A stretch of DNA of 64,000 bases from Nitrospirales bacterium (GCA_031315915.1 JALDRK010000016.1:1-64000); one strand, 5' to 3'; counted from the stretch's first letter, positions 8,203 to 19,302 are shown. Notes: a model not told the origin generated them from the letters alone. Numbers and translations: made by a program.

Positions 8203-9775
8203 TTACCCTTTATCGCGCATGAGTTTAAATTCGATGCTATCTGCCAGGGCCTGCCAGCTTGCCTCAATGATATTCTCGGAGACCCCGACCGTGCCCCATT
8301 TATCCTTGAGGTCACCCGATTCAATCAAGACTCTGACCCGAGAACCCGTCCCGTGCCGACCTGTCAGCACACGAACTTTATAGTCCAGTAATTTCATCTC
8401 CCGCAACTGGGGATAAAATCCTTCCAACGCTTTCCGGAGAGCGTTATCCAACGCATTGACCGGTCCGTGCCCTACAGCGGCCGTATGCTCCACCAGCTCT
8501 GACTTTCACCCATGATGGTGGCTTCGAGATGGATCTTCATTGGTCTTTCGTTTTTCCACGATGATCCGGCAGCTCAACAGCTCAAACGAAGGCGTGTGTC
8601 CCCATGGCCTTGCGCACCAGCAACTCGAACGAGCCTTCCGCCCCTTCGAATTGATAGCCTTCAAATTCCAACGACTTTAACGACGCCAACAGCTCTTGGA
8701 CCTTCGATTATCCTGGGGAAGGTCGAGACCCAGCATTTCCATTTTCAAACACGACTCGCCCGGTTGTTTTCCGAAATCAGTACCTTCGACGTTGATTCCC
8801 ACGACCCAGGATTCACGTGTTCATAGGTCATCTCGATTTTTCTTGGACGGCGTGAATATGTACGCCCCCTTTATGGGCAAATGCCGTATCGCCCACATAA
8901 GGCTGCCGTTTGTTGGGGGTCAGATTGGCCATTTCCGCCACAAAATGGGAAATGTTTCGGAGGTTGTTCAACCGGCCGTCTTCCAAAGCCTCGTACCCCA
9001 TCTTGAGTTCAAGATTGGCCATGATGGAACAGAGATTGGCGTTTCCACAGCGTTCCCCGATGCCATTGATCGTCCCCTGCACTTGAATGGCCCCGGCCCG
9101 AACCGCAACCAACGAATTGGCCACTCCCATCTCCGAATCATTGTGCGCATGAATGCCCAACGGCACCGAACAACAGGCCTTGACCTTGGGAAAAATTTCT
9201 TGGACTTCCCAGGGCATGGTCCCGCCATTGGTATCGCATAAAATAATTCGTTCGGCCCCTGCCGCAACGGCCGCCTGCAGGGTTTTCAGCGCATACGCCG
9301 GATCGGTCTTATAGCCGTCAAAAAAATGTTCCGCATCATAAAAGACCCGTCGTCCATGGTTTTTGAGAAAAGCGATGGAATCGCCGACCAGCTCTACATT
9401 TTTCTCTAGAGTGGTTTCCAGGGCCTCCGTGACATGTAACGTCCAGCTTTTTCCAAAAATCGTCACAATCTCGGTCTCGGCCGACAGTAACGCCTCCAGC
9501 GTGGGATCCGACTCTGCGGTATTTTTGGCTTTTCTGGTTGACCCGAATGCCACGATCCGAGCCCGCTTGAGGGGGAGAGACTTAAGAATCCGGAAAAACT
9601 CGATATCCTTGGGATTGGCTCCCGGCCAACCCCCCTCAATATAATGTACGCCTAGCTCATCCAACCGCTGAGCGATACGGACTTTATCCTCCACCGAAAA
9701 ACTCACGTCTTCGGCTTGGGAGCCATCCCGAAGGGTCGTATCGTAAATTTCGATACTGGAAGCAGAAATGGTCAT
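8203..9775 (-). pseudogene. cimA: Citramalate synthase, reading frame broken many times at about 8500-8840
   Basis: Citramalate synthase (pyruvate + acetyl-CoA to citramalate) opens the threonine-independent isoleucine route. The N-terminal 305 residues are intact ([12 protein letters not shown], the metal-binding [27 protein letters not shown]). The C-terminal regulatory domain is intact from about 8493 ([20 protein letters not shown]) to 8203. Between them, conserved family segments appear one after another in different frames: [75 protein letters not shown] (each given in short pieces). Total length, about 524 codons, is normal for the family, so bases were gained and lost rather than a block deleted. 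It is the last gene of the amino-acid operon, 42 bp after lysC. Confidence 0.85.
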
Positions 9776-9813
9776 GCTCTTGGGTTTCCCGAAACTCTCG
9801 ATTCGTTTTCCTC

Positions 9814-9839
9814 TGCCTCAGGCCTTTATGCCTGAGGCA
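9814..9839. repeat. Perfect 10-bp inverted repeat at the lysC/cimA junction
   Basis: TGCCTCAGGC (9814-9823) and GCCTGAGGCA (9830-9839) form a GC-rich hairpin with a 6-nt loop. It overlaps the last codons of lysC. No T-run follows on the minus strand, so it is not an obvious intrinsic terminator. It could stabilise or punctuate the lysC-cimA message. Confidence 0.6.
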
Positions 9840-11047
9840 TCCAAACCAAATTCCTGATGGAGGGTGCGCATCGCCAATTCCATATATTTTTCTTCGACCA
9901 CACACGAAATTTTAATTTCGGAGGTGCTGATCATCATAATATTAATGCCCTCGCGCGAGAGCGCCTGAAACATTTGAGCGGCCACCCCGGAATGCGACCG
10001 CATCCCAACTCCCACCATGGACACTTTGGCAATGGTTTCGTTCACTTCTACCGATCGGGCATTGATGGATTTGGCCACATCCTGGACGAGACTCATGGAT
10101 CGGGGCAGATCGGCACGCGGCACCGTAAAGGAGATATCGGTCAGGGAATCCTGGCTGACGTTTTGAATAATCATATCCACATTGATCGACGATTGGGCAA
10201 TTTGTCCGAATAGTTTTGCGGCGATTCCCGGCTGATCCGGCACACCCACAACGGTGACTTTCGCTTGATGTCGATCTCCCGTAACTCCCGATACCAGAAC
10301 TTGTTCCATATCTGCATCCTCTTCGACCACCAGGGTCCCTGGCCCATCTTGAAACGTTGACTTCACCACCACCGGCACCCGATATTTGGCAGCCAGTTCC
10401 ACGGAACGCGTCTGAAGAACTTTGGCGCCAAGACTAGCTAATTCTAACATTTCTTCATAGGACACTTTTTCCAACCGTCTGGCTAACGGCACAATATTCG
10501 GATCGGCGGTGTAGACCCCATCCACATCAGTATAAATCACACATGAATCCGCTTTCAGGGCGGCGGCCAAGACCACGGCAGTCAAATCCGACCCCCCTCG
10601 GCCTAACGTGGTGACATCCGAAGCCTCATTGATCCCCTGAAACCCGGCAACGATGGGCACCACGCCTTCTTTCAACGCCCCTTTGACGCGCTCGGTATCC
10701 ACCCGTGATACCCTGGCTTTCGTATGCGCACTATCGGTCACAATACCGACCTGACGACCGGTAAACGAGCGGGCTTTGATTCCCAACTTTTTTAAGACAA
10801 TCGCCATCAGGGCAATCGTCACCCGTTCTCCCGATGATAACAGCACGTCCATTTCCCGGTCATCAGGATCGGCACTGAGTTCCTTGGCCATTTTTAAGAG
10901 TCGGTCTGTTTCCCCGCTCATGGCGGACAGCACCACCACCAACTGATGCCCGGCTTTATAGGTCTGCTCCACCAAACGCGCCACATGTTGAATGCGCTCA
11001 ATCGTCCCCACCGAGGTTCCGCCAAATTTTTGAACGTAACAGGCCAT
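9818..11047 (-). CDS. lysC: Aspartate kinase
   Basis: A 409-residue monofunctional aspartokinase, which phosphorylates aspartate in the first step towards lysine, threonine and methionine. The kinase domain opens with [10 protein letters not shown] and has the SSGERV, GFQG and [12 protein letters not shown] motifs. Two ACT domains follow (from about residue 265: [18 protein letters not shown] and [16 protein letters not shown]), the usual site of feedback inhibition by lysine and/or threonine. Length is normal. It follows the ApgM-like gene by 7 bp and precedes cimA by 42 bp. The effector cannot be read from sequence. Confidence 0.95.
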   Translation of the reverse strand: MACYVQKFGGTSVGTIERIQHVARLVEQTYKAGHQLVVVLSAMSGETDRLLKMAKELSADPDDREMDVLLSSGERVTIALMAIVLKKLGIKARSFTGRQVGIVTDSAHTKARVSRVDTERVKGALKEGVVPIVAGFQGINEASDVTTLGRGGSDLTAVVLAAALKADSCVIYTDVDGVYTADPNIVPLARRLEKVSYEEMLELASLGAKVLQTRSVELAAKYRVPVVVKSTFQDGPGTLVVEEDADMEQVLVSGVTGDRHQAKVTVVGVPDQPGIAAKLFGQIAQSSINVDMIIQNVSQDSLTDISFTVPRADLPRSMSLVQDVAKSINARSVEVNETIAKVSMVGVGMRSHSGVAAQMFQALSREGINIMMISTSEIKISCVVEEKYMELAMRTLHQEFGLDASGIKA

Positions 11048-11054
11048 AGGAAAA

Positions 11055-12278
11055 TTATTGCGTCACCAACCGTTCAAAAAATTTCGTGACATCCTCAAGC
11101 GGTCGAGTAGCCAAGACTTTCTCATGAAACCCAGGAGCAAAGGGTGAGCGCAGTGCTTCTTTTCCGTCACAGAGCAGATAACCCGATAAACCGTTGCCTC
11201 CTGATAATTCAGGAGCATCATCCACATACGGCGTCCCGATAACCACAAGACGATTCGGACCTTTGATCAGGAACTCATCCTGAAGCGGTCCGATCAGATG
11301 CGTATCAAGGGTCTCCCAGCACTGACCCATTGCATCTTCAGGAGACCCTAACTTGCCGGCTATAGGCACATGCACATAGGCAAATTCCTTTTTCCCGATC
11401 GCCTTCAGACTGAACTCTTTAGCCTCACGAAAAGCCTCGGACATGTTTTCGTAACCCATATCCAGCCTGACTGCTGAAAGACCGAGGAGCGACCCTGCGC
11501 CGAGGACGGCACTGTCGCCAGAAATAACCGCTCCGGTCACCGGCCAACGGTCGTTCAAGGGTAGAAGGTCCAGGGCCTTTCCCTGATCCCACATCCATAA
11601 ACAATTGACCGGCTTTCCTCCGTCCGCGATACGTTCCTGATTCAGCTCATGATGGCTTAGAATAACCCGGGAGGCCTCCATCAGCTCTCGAAGAACCGCC
11701 CCGCCATCTCCGGTCGGTAAAAAAGGCTCAATCGGCTGGCCGACGGCTTCAACAGGGTTTCGGGAAATGACCTTAGCTCCCCCTCCGGCCCATACCATAA
11801 GATGCCGATGGTGATGCCCCAGGTAAAACTGAATATTTTCCGACACCAATTGCTCATTGATGGCATCAAGCAGATCCCGCGCTTCTTCACTGGAGACTCC
11901 GCCTCCGCCAGGATCATCCATGATCAATTGGGGTCCTAACTTTTTCCCCTCGCCCCATCCGCCTTCAGAGCGCAACGTCACCAGATCACAGAGAAATGCC
12001 ACATCGTGTTTTTCCAGTTTGACCTCCAGGCCTGCAGCCGCAAACGGACCGGAACCTGCATAGCACTTGGTTGTCTCATATCCTAGCAAAGACAACAAGG
12101 CCAATGCTCCCCTCAAGGGCCTGGACTCTCCCGGCACCTGAAATTGCCCGATGTGTCCTCGGTTCGCCAACTGGTTCAAATGGGGAGTCGGAGCACGCTC
12201 CAACGGAGTCAAGCGGTGAGTCGGTTGTGAGCCCTGAAAAAGAAATCCTTCCACGTGAACAATGATCGTTTTCCTCAC
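11055..12278 (-). CDS. ApgM-like protein lacking recognisable catalytic residues, in threonine operon
   Basis: A 407-residue member of the archaeal-type 2,3-bisphosphoglycerate-independent phosphoglycerate mutase (alkaline phosphatase) superfamily. The scaffold is clear: [80 protein letters not shown]. By eye, the residues that bind metal and phosphate are replaced: the usual DG near the start reads HVEGF, the P-G-S-D nucleophile motif reads P-L-R-G-A, and the DxxGHxGD and final D-H motifs are absent. Such genes next to hom/thrC have been proposed (TIGR02535) to supply homoserine kinase activity, and no thrB is seen here. The altered site makes catalysis doubtful. The start is GTG. Confidence 0.8.
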   Translation of the reverse strand: MRKTIIVHVEGFLFQGSQPTHRLTPLERAPTPHLNQLANRGHIGQFQVPGESRPLRGALALLSLLGYETTKCYAGSGPFAAAGLEVKLEKHDVAFLCDLVTLRSEGGWGEGKKLGPQLIMDDPGGGGVSSEEARDLLDAINEQLVSENIQFYLGHHHRHLMVWAGGGAKVISRNPVEAVGQPIEPFLPTGDGGAVLRELMEASRVILSHHELNQERIADGGKPVNCLWMWDQGKALDLLPLNDRWPVTGAVISGDSAVLGAGSLLGLSAVRLDMGYENMSEAFREAKEFSLKAIGKKEFAYVHVPIAGKLGSPEDAMGQCWETLDTHLIGPLQDEFLIKGPNRLVVIGTPYVDDAPELSGGNGLSGYLLCDGKEALRSPFAPGFHEKVLATRPLEDVTKFFERLVTQ

Positions 12279-12357
12279 GACCTTGGCCTCGCTGGTTTAA
12301 GGTGAATAGAGTTGGGAAAAAAGCCGAATCGTGTCGTTGATGGTAGAAAGGGTTCGG

Positions 12358-13416
12358 TTAGATGGATAATTGAGCAGCCACCCCTTCTCGGGTCGCAGGA
12401 ACGGTTACGGGCCGATAGGAAACCGACAGGGCGGTATCAGGATCTTTGAGACCATGTCCGGTCAATGTACAGACGATCGTGCCCTCCTGAGGCAACCGGC
12501 CGGCACGGCTCATTTTATAGATTCCGGCAAGAGAAGCGGCCGAAGCCGGTTCGCAAAAGACACCTTCCTCTCTTGCCACCAATTTGTAGGCTTGAAGAAT
12601 TTCTTCATCGGTCACCATATCGATGCAGCCGTGGGAATCCGCCACTGCCTGCATGGCCAATGTCCAACTGGCCGGATTGCCAATGCGAATGGCCGAGGCC
12701 ACGGTTTGAGGCGTCTCCACCACATGGCCCAGGACCAGAGGGGCGGCCCCTGCAGCCTGAAATCCAAACATGCGCGGAACATCTTGAATTTGCCCTGCCT
12801 GCCGATATTCCGTATAGCCCTTCCAATAGGCGGTAATATTCCCCGCATTGCCGACAGGTAATGCATGGATCTGCGGGGCGAAGCCCAGTCGATCGCAAAT
12901 TTCCATGGCAGCCGTCTTTTGGCCCTCCAAGCGATACGGATTGATGGAATTGACCAGCTCAATATCCGTTTCCTTACATAAAACCTTCACAATCGACAGG
13001 GCCTGATCGAAGTTTCCATCTATTTGAATCACTTTGGCTCCATGCATTAAGGCCTGCGTCAGTTTTCCAAGCGCAATATTACCGGCAGGAATCACGACGT
13101 ACGCAGGCAGCCCTGACTTGGCTGCATAGGCAGCCGCAGCCGCCGATGTATTGCCGGTAGAGGCGCACATGAAGCCTTTGACCTTGCCCTCCAGGGCCTT
13201 GGAAACCGCCATCGTCATCCCCCGATCTTTAAACGATCCTGTGGGATTGGCGCCCTCGATTTTCAAATATAACTCCATTCCGGGACACACCGTTTTGGTC
13301 AAACGTGTGGCAGGAAGCAACGGAGTGTTGCCTTCCAGGAGCGTCACCACGGGGGTCTTCTCCGTGACAGGAAGAAACTTCCGATATTCTTCGATTATTC
13401 CGCGCCAGGGAATCAT
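12358..13416 (-). CDS. thrC: Threonine synthase
   Basis: A 352-residue PLP enzyme converting O-phosphohomoserine to threonine. The PLP lysine is K63 in NPTGSFKDRG; ASTGNTSAAAAAYAA and the phosphate-binding PVGNAGN loop follow, with LTGHGLKDP near the C-terminus. This is the short bacterial thrC type, without the N-terminal extension of plant enzymes. It follows hom by 43 bp and precedes the ApgM-like gene by 79 bp, inside the aspartate-family operon. Confidence 0.95.
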   Translation of the reverse strand: MIPWRGIIEEYRKFLPVTEKTPVVTLLEGNTPLLPATRLTKTVCPGMELYLKIEGANPTGSFKDRGMTMAVSKALEGKVKGFMCASTGNTSAAAAAYAAKSGLPAYVVIPAGNIALGKLTQALMHGAKVIQIDGNFDQALSIVKVLCKETDIELVNSINPYRLEGQKTAAMEICDRLGFAPQIHALPVGNAGNITAYWKGYTEYRQAGQIQDVPRMFGFQAAGAAPLVLGHVVETPQTVASAIRIGNPASWTLAMQAVADSHGCIDMVTDEEILQAYKLVAREEGVFCEPASAASLAGIYKMSRAGRLPQEGTIVCTLTGHGLKDPDTALSVSYRPVTVPATREGVAAQLSI

Positions 13417-13459
13417 GCGGATCGCAGACCTCTTCTAATAAAGTATGGCAACACTCGGG

Positions 13460-14767
13460 TTATTCCATTTCTTCCATGCGCAACAAGGTTGTCGGCTCGG
13501 AAATCAAGGGCAGAGCATTGATTTCCTGAAGGGCCAATTGAACGGCGGCCTCTTGGGACCGATGTGTCAGGATGACCAACGGCACGGTCTGTCCCGCCTT
13601 TCGTCCCTTTTGTAAGACCGAGGAAATGCTGATGCCATGGGCACCTAAAATCCCGGATATTTTAGAAAGCACGTTCGGCTGATCTTTGACCATGCACCGC
13701 AAATAATACATGGATTCAATGTTTGCCATAGGCTTAATAGGAATTGCCTGACGCTGTTCCCATTGAAACGATGTCGGAGGAACTCTGCAGGATACCTGGT
13801 TGACCCGATTTCTGGCCAAATCGATGATATCCCCTACGACGGCGCTGGCAGTCGGCAGAGACCCCGCCCCTTTCCCATACAGGACCACATCCCCTACGGC
13901 ATCACCGACCAGATGAATAGCATTATAGACTCCACCCACTTGTGCGATTGGGGAACCGGTCGGCACCAATGTCGGGTGCACTCTGGCTTCAATACTCTGT
14001 TCGCGTAACTTCCCAATCCCCAACAGTTTCATGGTCAGTCCCAGTTCCTTGGCAAACTCCATATCCACCGTTGACAGTTTGGAAATGCCTTCGGTGAAAA
14101 TTTCAGACATCCGAACCGGGGTACCATAGGCCAGATTCACCATAATCGCTAGCTTGTGCGCAGCATCAATCCCGTCCACATCCAACGACGGATCCGCTTC
14201 CGCGTATCCTTCCCGCTTGGCCTCCTGCAAGATCTCAGAAAAGTCGCGGTGTTCGTTAGTCATTCGGGTCAAAATATAATTCGACGTGCCATTCATGATT
14301 CCCATGATGGACGTCATACGATTCGCAGCCAGGCCTTCAGTCAATGATCGAATAATGGGAATGCCGCCGCCCACGCTGGCCTCAAACCCCACATCAACGT
14401 TCGATTTAAAGGACGCTTCAAAGATCTCCTCGCCATGATCCGCCAACAGCGCTTTATTGGCCGTGACCACGCTTTTTTTTCGTTCAATCGCCTGCAGAAT
14501 GAACCGCTTGGCCGGTTCATGGCCGCCAATCAGTTCCACCACAATCTCGATATCGGGATCGTCCAGAATATCGTCAACCTTGGTGGTTAATATCCCATCC
14601 GGAACCTTGATTCCCCGGTCGGTTTTCACATCAAGGTCGGCAATACGACTCAAGACGACTGACCGTCCCACCCGCTTTTCAATGATCTCGGCGTTCTGTT
14701 GCAGGATTTTGACCACGCCCGTGCCGACTGTCCCAAATCCTATCAGCCCAACCTGTATGGCTCTCAT
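13460..14767 (-). CDS. hom: Homoserine dehydrogenase
   Basis: A 435-residue NAD(P)-dependent enzyme reducing aspartate semialdehyde to homoserine. The Rossmann motif [13 protein letters not shown] is at the start, then [37 protein letters not shown] and the catalytic [10 protein letters not shown] region. The C-terminal ~80 residues form an ACT domain ([19 protein letters not shown]) expected to bind threonine as feedback inhibitor. The start codon overlaps the stop of the aminotransferase gene in an ATGA, so translation is probably coupled. Confidence 0.96.
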   Translation of the reverse strand: MRAIQVGLIGFGTVGTGVVKILQQNAEIIEKRVGRSVVLSRIADLDVKTDRGIKVPDGILTTKVDDILDDPDIEIVVELIGGHEPAKRFILQAIERKKSVVTANKALLADHGEEIFEASFKSNVDVGFEASVGGGIPIIRSLTEGLAANRMTSIMGIMNGTSNYILTRMTNEHRDFSEILQEAKREGYAEADPSLDVDGIDAAHKLAIMVNLAYGTPVRMSEIFTEGISKLSTVDMEFAKELGLTMKLLGIGKLREQSIEARVHPTLVPTGSPIAQVGGVYNAIHLVGDAVGDVVLYGKGAGSLPTASAVVGDIIDLARNRVNQVSCRVPPTSFQWEQRQAIPIKPMANIESMYYLRCMVKDQPNVLSKISGILGAHGISISSVLQKGRKAGQTVPLVILTHRSQEAAVQLALQEINALPLISEPTTLLRMEEME

Positions 14768-15953
14768 GATTCCACCATACTGTCCATTTTCAACGCCTGT
14801 TTAATTCCCCGAACCGCTTGGAAGATCCGGTGTTCATTTTCCACCAAGGCAAATCGCACATACTCATCGCCTCCATCACCAAACCCGATGCCGGGTGACA
14901 CCGCCACCTTGGCATCCTGAAGCAAGAGTTTGGAAAACTCCAAAGAGCCCATTCCGCGAAACGGAGGAGGAATTTTTGCCCAGACAAACATGGTGGCCCT
15001 GGGATAATCCACTTCCCACCCAATTCGATTCAGCCCACGCACCAGGGCATTTCGACGACGCTCATACCGCCCGACAATGTCCTTGACGCAATCCTGCGGC
15101 CCATTTAAGGCAATAATACTGGCAATTTGAATCGGTTGAAACATCCCATAATCCAAATAACTTTTGATCTTCGTCAAGGCGCCGATGACCTCGCGATTCC
15201 CAACACAAAATCCGACACGCCACCCGGCATATTATAGCTTTTGGACAGGGAGTAAAACTCCACGCCGATTTTTTTCGCCTCGGGAATTTGTAGAAGACTC
15301 GGCGCTCGATAGCCGTCAAACACCAGATCGGCGTAGGCGAGATCATGAATCACCCAGACCTGGTGTTCCAACGCAAATTCCACGACCTTTTTAAAAAACT
15401 CCAGGTCCACCACCCGGGTCGTGGGATTGTGGGGGAAACTGATAATCAGCGCACGCGGCCTGGGCTGGGTTTGCTTAAACGCCCTCGTCAGGTTTTCAAA
15501 AAAATCGGACTCGGAATTCAGCTCGACGCCACGAACCTCTCCTCCCGCAATGATCACACTATACATATGAATGGGATAGGTGGGCGTCGGCGCCAACACC
15601 ACATCACCGGGTCCCACCATAGCCAAAGCCAGATGTGCCAATCCCTCTTTGACGCCCAAAGTCACAATCGCTTCGGTTTCCGGATCCAGACTGACCTCAT
15701 AATGACGTTGGTACCATCCGCAAATGGCATGCCGTAATTTGGTAATACCACGGGAAGCCGAATAGCGATGATTTCGACCTAATTGGGCCGCTTCCAACAG
15801 TTTATCGACAATATGACGTGGGGTGGGCTGATCCGGATTCCCCATGCCCATATCAATAATATCTTCCCCTCGCTTCCGTGCTTGGAGTTTCAACTCCTGA
15901 ACTTGACTAAACACGTATCCTGGCAATCGTTGAATTCGGTAAAAAGGTTCCAT
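14764..15953 (-). pseudogene. alaC: Alanine/aspartate-type aminotransferase (AlaC-like), frameshift near 15222
   Basis: A PLP-dependent class I/II aminotransferase of about 396 residues in two frames. The first (15953-15174) has the N-terminal [42 protein letters not shown] and the PLP lysine in [10 protein letters not shown]. The family's [10 protein letters not shown] then continues in the next frame: reading one extra base at CCGGGTGGC restores it and joins to [20 protein letters not shown]. The second frame ends at 14764, overlapping hom by 4 bp. Family members (AlaC, DapL-like or Asp aminotransferases) fit a role at the head of the aspartate-family operon; the substrate is not settled. 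One missing base is the simplest explanation of the break. Confidence 0.85.
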
Positions 15954-16201
15954 GTTATTTAGAAAGAATTGAGGAAAATTTCTGGTAATTGTGGGGAAAA
16001 GATTGGGTAGAACTCGCTTTTTTGCTTGAAAATTTCATTCTAGATGAGGAAAAGGAAGCAGTCAATTTCATGAGAACGCATTTTTTTCACGCACGAATCA
16101 CCTCCCTATTTTTCAAGCTCGGCTTTGATTGCAGGGTGTTCCTCCATTTGACATAATGACCCAGGTATGATGGTCCTGATTATTCCCGCAAAAGGTGTCC
16201 A

Positions 16202-16915
16202 ATGCCACGGTTAGGGGTCAATATCGATCACGTCGCCACGCTCAGACAGGCCCGAGGCGGGTATGAACCCGATCCGGTCATGGCGGCTTCCATGGTGCAA
16301 TTGGCGGGGGCTGATGGAATCGTAGTCCATCTTCGAGAAGACCGAAGGCATATCCAGGACCGGGATCTCATGATTTTGCGGGAGACTGTTCATCTCCAAT
16401 TGAACCTGGAAATGGCCGCAGAAGAAGCCATCGCCAAGATCGCCATCAACGTGAAACCGGACCTGGTGACACTGGTTCCGGAACGGCGGCAGGAACTGAC
16501 CACAGAAGGCGGGTTAGGGGTTGCGGAACATCGTGATCGCATTCAAGCCATGGTGGAATTCCTGCATAATGGGGGCATCCCGGTCAGCCTCTTTATCGAT
16601 CCCGATTTGACCCAGGTCAAAGCCGCATCCAAAGTCCACGCGGATGTCATCGAACTCCACACGGGGAAATATGCCAATACCAGAAGACTGTCCGAGAGGG
16701 ATGCGGAGCTGGAGAATCTCGTGCAAGCCGCCAAATTGGCCTGTAAACTCGGGCTTCGAGTCTCGGCAGGGCATGGTCTCAACTATCAAAACATTCAACC
16801 CCTAAAAGGAATTATGGAAATTGAAGAATACAATATCGGGCACAGCATCATTTCCCGCTCGGTCTTTGTCGGCCTGGACCGTGCTGTTCGGGAAATGCAT
16901 GACCTCATCAGGTAA
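16202..16915 (+). CDS. pdxJ: Pyridoxine 5'-phosphate synthase
   Basis: A 237-residue TIM-barrel enzyme condensing 1-deoxyxylulose 5-phosphate with 3-amino-1-hydroxyacetone phosphate in the DXP-dependent vitamin B6 pathway. It shows [53 protein letters not shown] and SAGHGLNY, the full set of PdxJ motifs. An AAAGGTG site precedes the ATG. It begins the plus-strand series pdxJ-nnr-tsaE-mutS, though a 160-bp gap separates it from nnr. Confidence 0.97.
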   Translation: MPRLGVNIDHVATLRQARGGYEPDPVMAASMVQLAGADGIVVHLREDRRHIQDRDLMILRETVHLQLNLEMAAEEAIAKIAINVKPDLVTLVPERRQELTTEGGLGVAEHRDRIQAMVEFLHNGGIPVSLFIDPDLTQVKAASKVHADVIELHTGKYANTRRLSERDAELENLVQAAKLACKLGLRVSAGHGLNYQNIQPLKGIMEIEEYNIGHSIISRSVFVGLDRAVREMHDLIR

Positions 16916-17075
16916 GGGTTCACGCAAACCCTGGGAACACACCCGCATCCTCGCTATCTCATTTGTCAGGCTTCCATGAAACTTCGGCTGAGACTTTTCG
17001 ACACGGCGTAACTCAATCAGCATGGTCGGCAAATTCCTTTTCGCGTGTTCATTGATCAACCCCTAGCGATTCCTT

Positions 17076-18662
17076 ATGTGGTTAGTCACCGCAGAACAGA
17101 TGCAATCCCTTGATCGCCGGACGATCCAGGAAGCCCACGTGCCCGGAATCACCCTGATGGAACGAGCCGGTCAGGGGGTTGTGGAGCACCTGATTTCGGC
17201 TTGGGGCTCACCCAAAGGACACACCATCCTGATTGTCTGCGGAAAAGGGAATAATGGAGGGGACGGATTTGTGGTGGCCAGGCTCTTACACAAAAAAGGC
17301 GCCAAGGTCCATACGATCCTCCTCAGCTCTCCCAAGGAATTGAGCCCGGATGCCAAGACCATGTATCGCCGCTTGACACAACTGGCTCCCAGTTCCCGGC
17401 TTCATATTCAACCATCATCCGAAAAGCTCCAATCGCTTCTTGAAGGCGGGCACGTCATTGTGGATGCCATGCTCGGAACGGGATTGACGTCAACCGTGCG
17501 GGAACCGTATCTATCCGCCATTGAGCTGATTAACCTATCTTCCGGAAAAGTAGCGGCCATCGATATTCCATCAGGACTGGATAGTAATAACGGAACAGTG
17601 CTGGGATCGGCAGTGAACGCGGACCTGACCGTCACATTCGGATATCCCAAAGTCGGCCTCTATCTGGGGACAGCCATTGATCGGGTCGGACAAGTGCACG
17701 TGGTGGACATCGGCATCCCGACTCAATTCGCATCGGATCTGTCTCCCCGCATTCAATTGCTCACACAAGACAGGGTGCGGCAGATGATTCCGGCAAGACC
17801 CCCGACAGCCCACAAAGGCACGTTTGGACATGCAGGGCTCCTGGCCGGATCGCCCGGGAAAACAGGGGCGGCTGCCATGGCCGGACTCAGTGCCCTGCGC
17901 ATCGGAACCGGATTAGTGACCATTGCTTGTCCTCACACTGTCTCCCCGGTCTTAGAAGCCAAGCTTCTGGAAGTCATGACTGACCCTATGCCGGATTCTC
18001 CTCAACATCAACTGGGAATGGATTCCTTCTCCGCATTACGGTCTTTTATGCAGAATAAATCCGCCTTGGGGGTGGGACCGGGACTCGGCGTATCGGAAGA
18101 TACTACTGCCCTCCTCATTAAATTACTGCCTCAGTCGGACATCCCCTGCCTTTTGGACGCCGATGCCTTGAATGGATTGGCAGGGCACCCTGAAGTCTTT
18201 TCGGCGACAAGAGTCCCTCCCATTTTGACGCCTCACCCCGGTGAAATGGCCAGGTTAATGGGCGAAGGGTATTCGGCAAACACTATCAATCAGGATCGCC
18301 TGACGGTCGCGACCCGTTTCGCCCAGGAACATCGGGCCATCGTGGTGTTAAAAGGCGCACGAACGATTGTGGCTGAACCTGGAGGCCAGATTGCCATCTG
18401 CCCAACAGGAAACCCCGGAATGGCCTCAGCCGGGATGGGTGATGTCTTGACCGGGATGATAACCGGATTGCTGGCCCAAGGAGTCGCTTCCTGGGATGCC
18501 GCCCAGGTGGGAGTATATGTCCACGGACTGGCCGGTGATTTAGCGGCAGCCCGTCTAGGGTATGCCGGGCTTATTGCCAGCGATGTCATTTCCGCTATTC
18601 CCCAAGCGCTCCAAACCATATTGGAGACTGCTTCAGGGGACAACACACTCCCCTCTCTCTAA
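17076..18662 (+). CDS. nnr: Bifunctional NAD(P)HX epimerase/dehydratase
   Basis: A 528-residue repair enzyme for hydrated NAD(P)H. The N-terminal ~215 residues are a YjeF_N epimerase (MQSLDRRTIQEAHVPG, GKGNNGGDGFVVARLL, DAMLGTG, DIPSGLDSNNG). The C-terminal ~280 residues are a carbohydrate-kinase-like ADP-dependent dehydratase (HKGTFGHAGLLAGSPGKTGAA, GVGPGLG, LDADALN, LTPHPGEMARL, PTGNPGMASAGMGDVLTG). The fused form is common in bacteria. tsaE follows after 6 bp, an arrangement seen in many genomes. Confidence 0.95.
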   Translation: MWLVTAEQMQSLDRRTIQEAHVPGITLMERAGQGVVEHLISAWGSPKGHTILIVCGKGNNGGDGFVVARLLHKKGAKVHTILLSSPKELSPDAKTMYRRLTQLAPSSRLHIQPSSEKLQSLLEGGHVIVDAMLGTGLTSTVREPYLSAIELINLSSGKVAAIDIPSGLDSNNGTVLGSAVNADLTVTFGYPKVGLYLGTAIDRVGQVHVVDIGIPTQFASDLSPRIQLLTQDRVRQMIPARPPTAHKGTFGHAGLLAGSPGKTGAAAMAGLSALRIGTGLVTIACPHTVSPVLEAKLLEVMTDPMPDSPQHQLGMDSFSALRSFMQNKSALGVGPGLGVSEDTTALLIKLLPQSDIPCLLDADALNGLAGHPEVFSATRVPPILTPHPGEMARLMGEGYSANTINQDRLTVATRFAQEHRAIVVLKGARTIVAEPGGQIAICPTGNPGMASAGMGDVLTGMITGLLAQGVASWDAAQVGVYVHGLAGDLAAARLGYAGLIASDVISAIPQALQTILETASGDNTLPSL

Positions 18663-18668
18663 CCATCT

Positions 18669-19199
18669 ATGACGAGGATTAAAGCCCCATCTCCACTCTG
18701 CCTTCGCTTGGATTCTGCGATGAAAACCCTGGAATTAGGCCAACAGATCGCCAAGATCCTGACTGGCGGTTCGATTCTCGCCCTGACCGGAGAGTTGGGA
18801 TCCGGAAAAACCCAGTTCACCAGAGGAGTCGGAATCGGACTCGGCATACCCGAAGAGCACATCACGAGTCCCACATTTACTCTCATACAAGAATACCCGG
18901 CCACCATCCCCTTGATTCATATCGATCTGTACCGCCTGGAAACCCACGCTGACATTCAATCGTTGGGACTCAGCGAATACTTCCAGACGCCCTACATCGT
19001 AATCATTGAATGGGCTGACCGTATGCAACGTGCCCTGCCTTCCGACTCTCTCCGCTTGCAATTCAGCCATGGCGAACACCATGAGGTCCGGGTTGTTGAC
19101 ATCCAGGGAACAGGATCGAAAAGCCGGGAATCCGTCAATCGTTTGAATGCTCTTCTTTCGCAAAATCCCGACAACGACTTTCCACGCATCAGTCGGTAA
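18669..19199 (+). CDS. tsaE: tRNA threonylcarbamoyladenosine biosynthesis ATPase TsaE
   Basis: A 176-residue P-loop ATPase of the complex that installs t6A37 on ANN-decoding tRNAs with TsaB, TsaC and TsaD (not seen here). Walker A is GELGSGKTQFTRG. SPTFTLIQEY and IHIDLYRLE follow, and the Walker B-like IIEWADRM is near residue 115. The C-terminal ~40 residues are longer and more variable than in the shortest homologues. It starts 6 bp after nnr. Confidence 0.94.
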   Translation: MTRIKAPSPLCLRLDSAMKTLELGQQIAKILTGGSILALTGELGSGKTQFTRGVGIGLGIPEEHITSPTFTLIQEYPATIPLIHIDLYRLETHADIQSLGLSEYFQTPYIVIIEWADRMQRALPSDSLRLQFSHGEHHEVRVVDIQGTGSKSRESVNRLNALLSQNPDNDFPRISR

Positions 19200-19302
19200 T
19201 CGGAAATCCATTCCATGAAGCAGGTCGCCAAGAACATCAGTTTCCCTGAGCAAACCGGGGGAAAAACCGGCATCCGTTTTCAATCCAAGGAACGCTCTCC
19301 TT

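Noticed and set aside
16130-16200. TTGACA with TATGAT upstream of pdxJ as a promoter
   Set aside because: The spacer is only 12 bp, too short for a sigma70 promoter.
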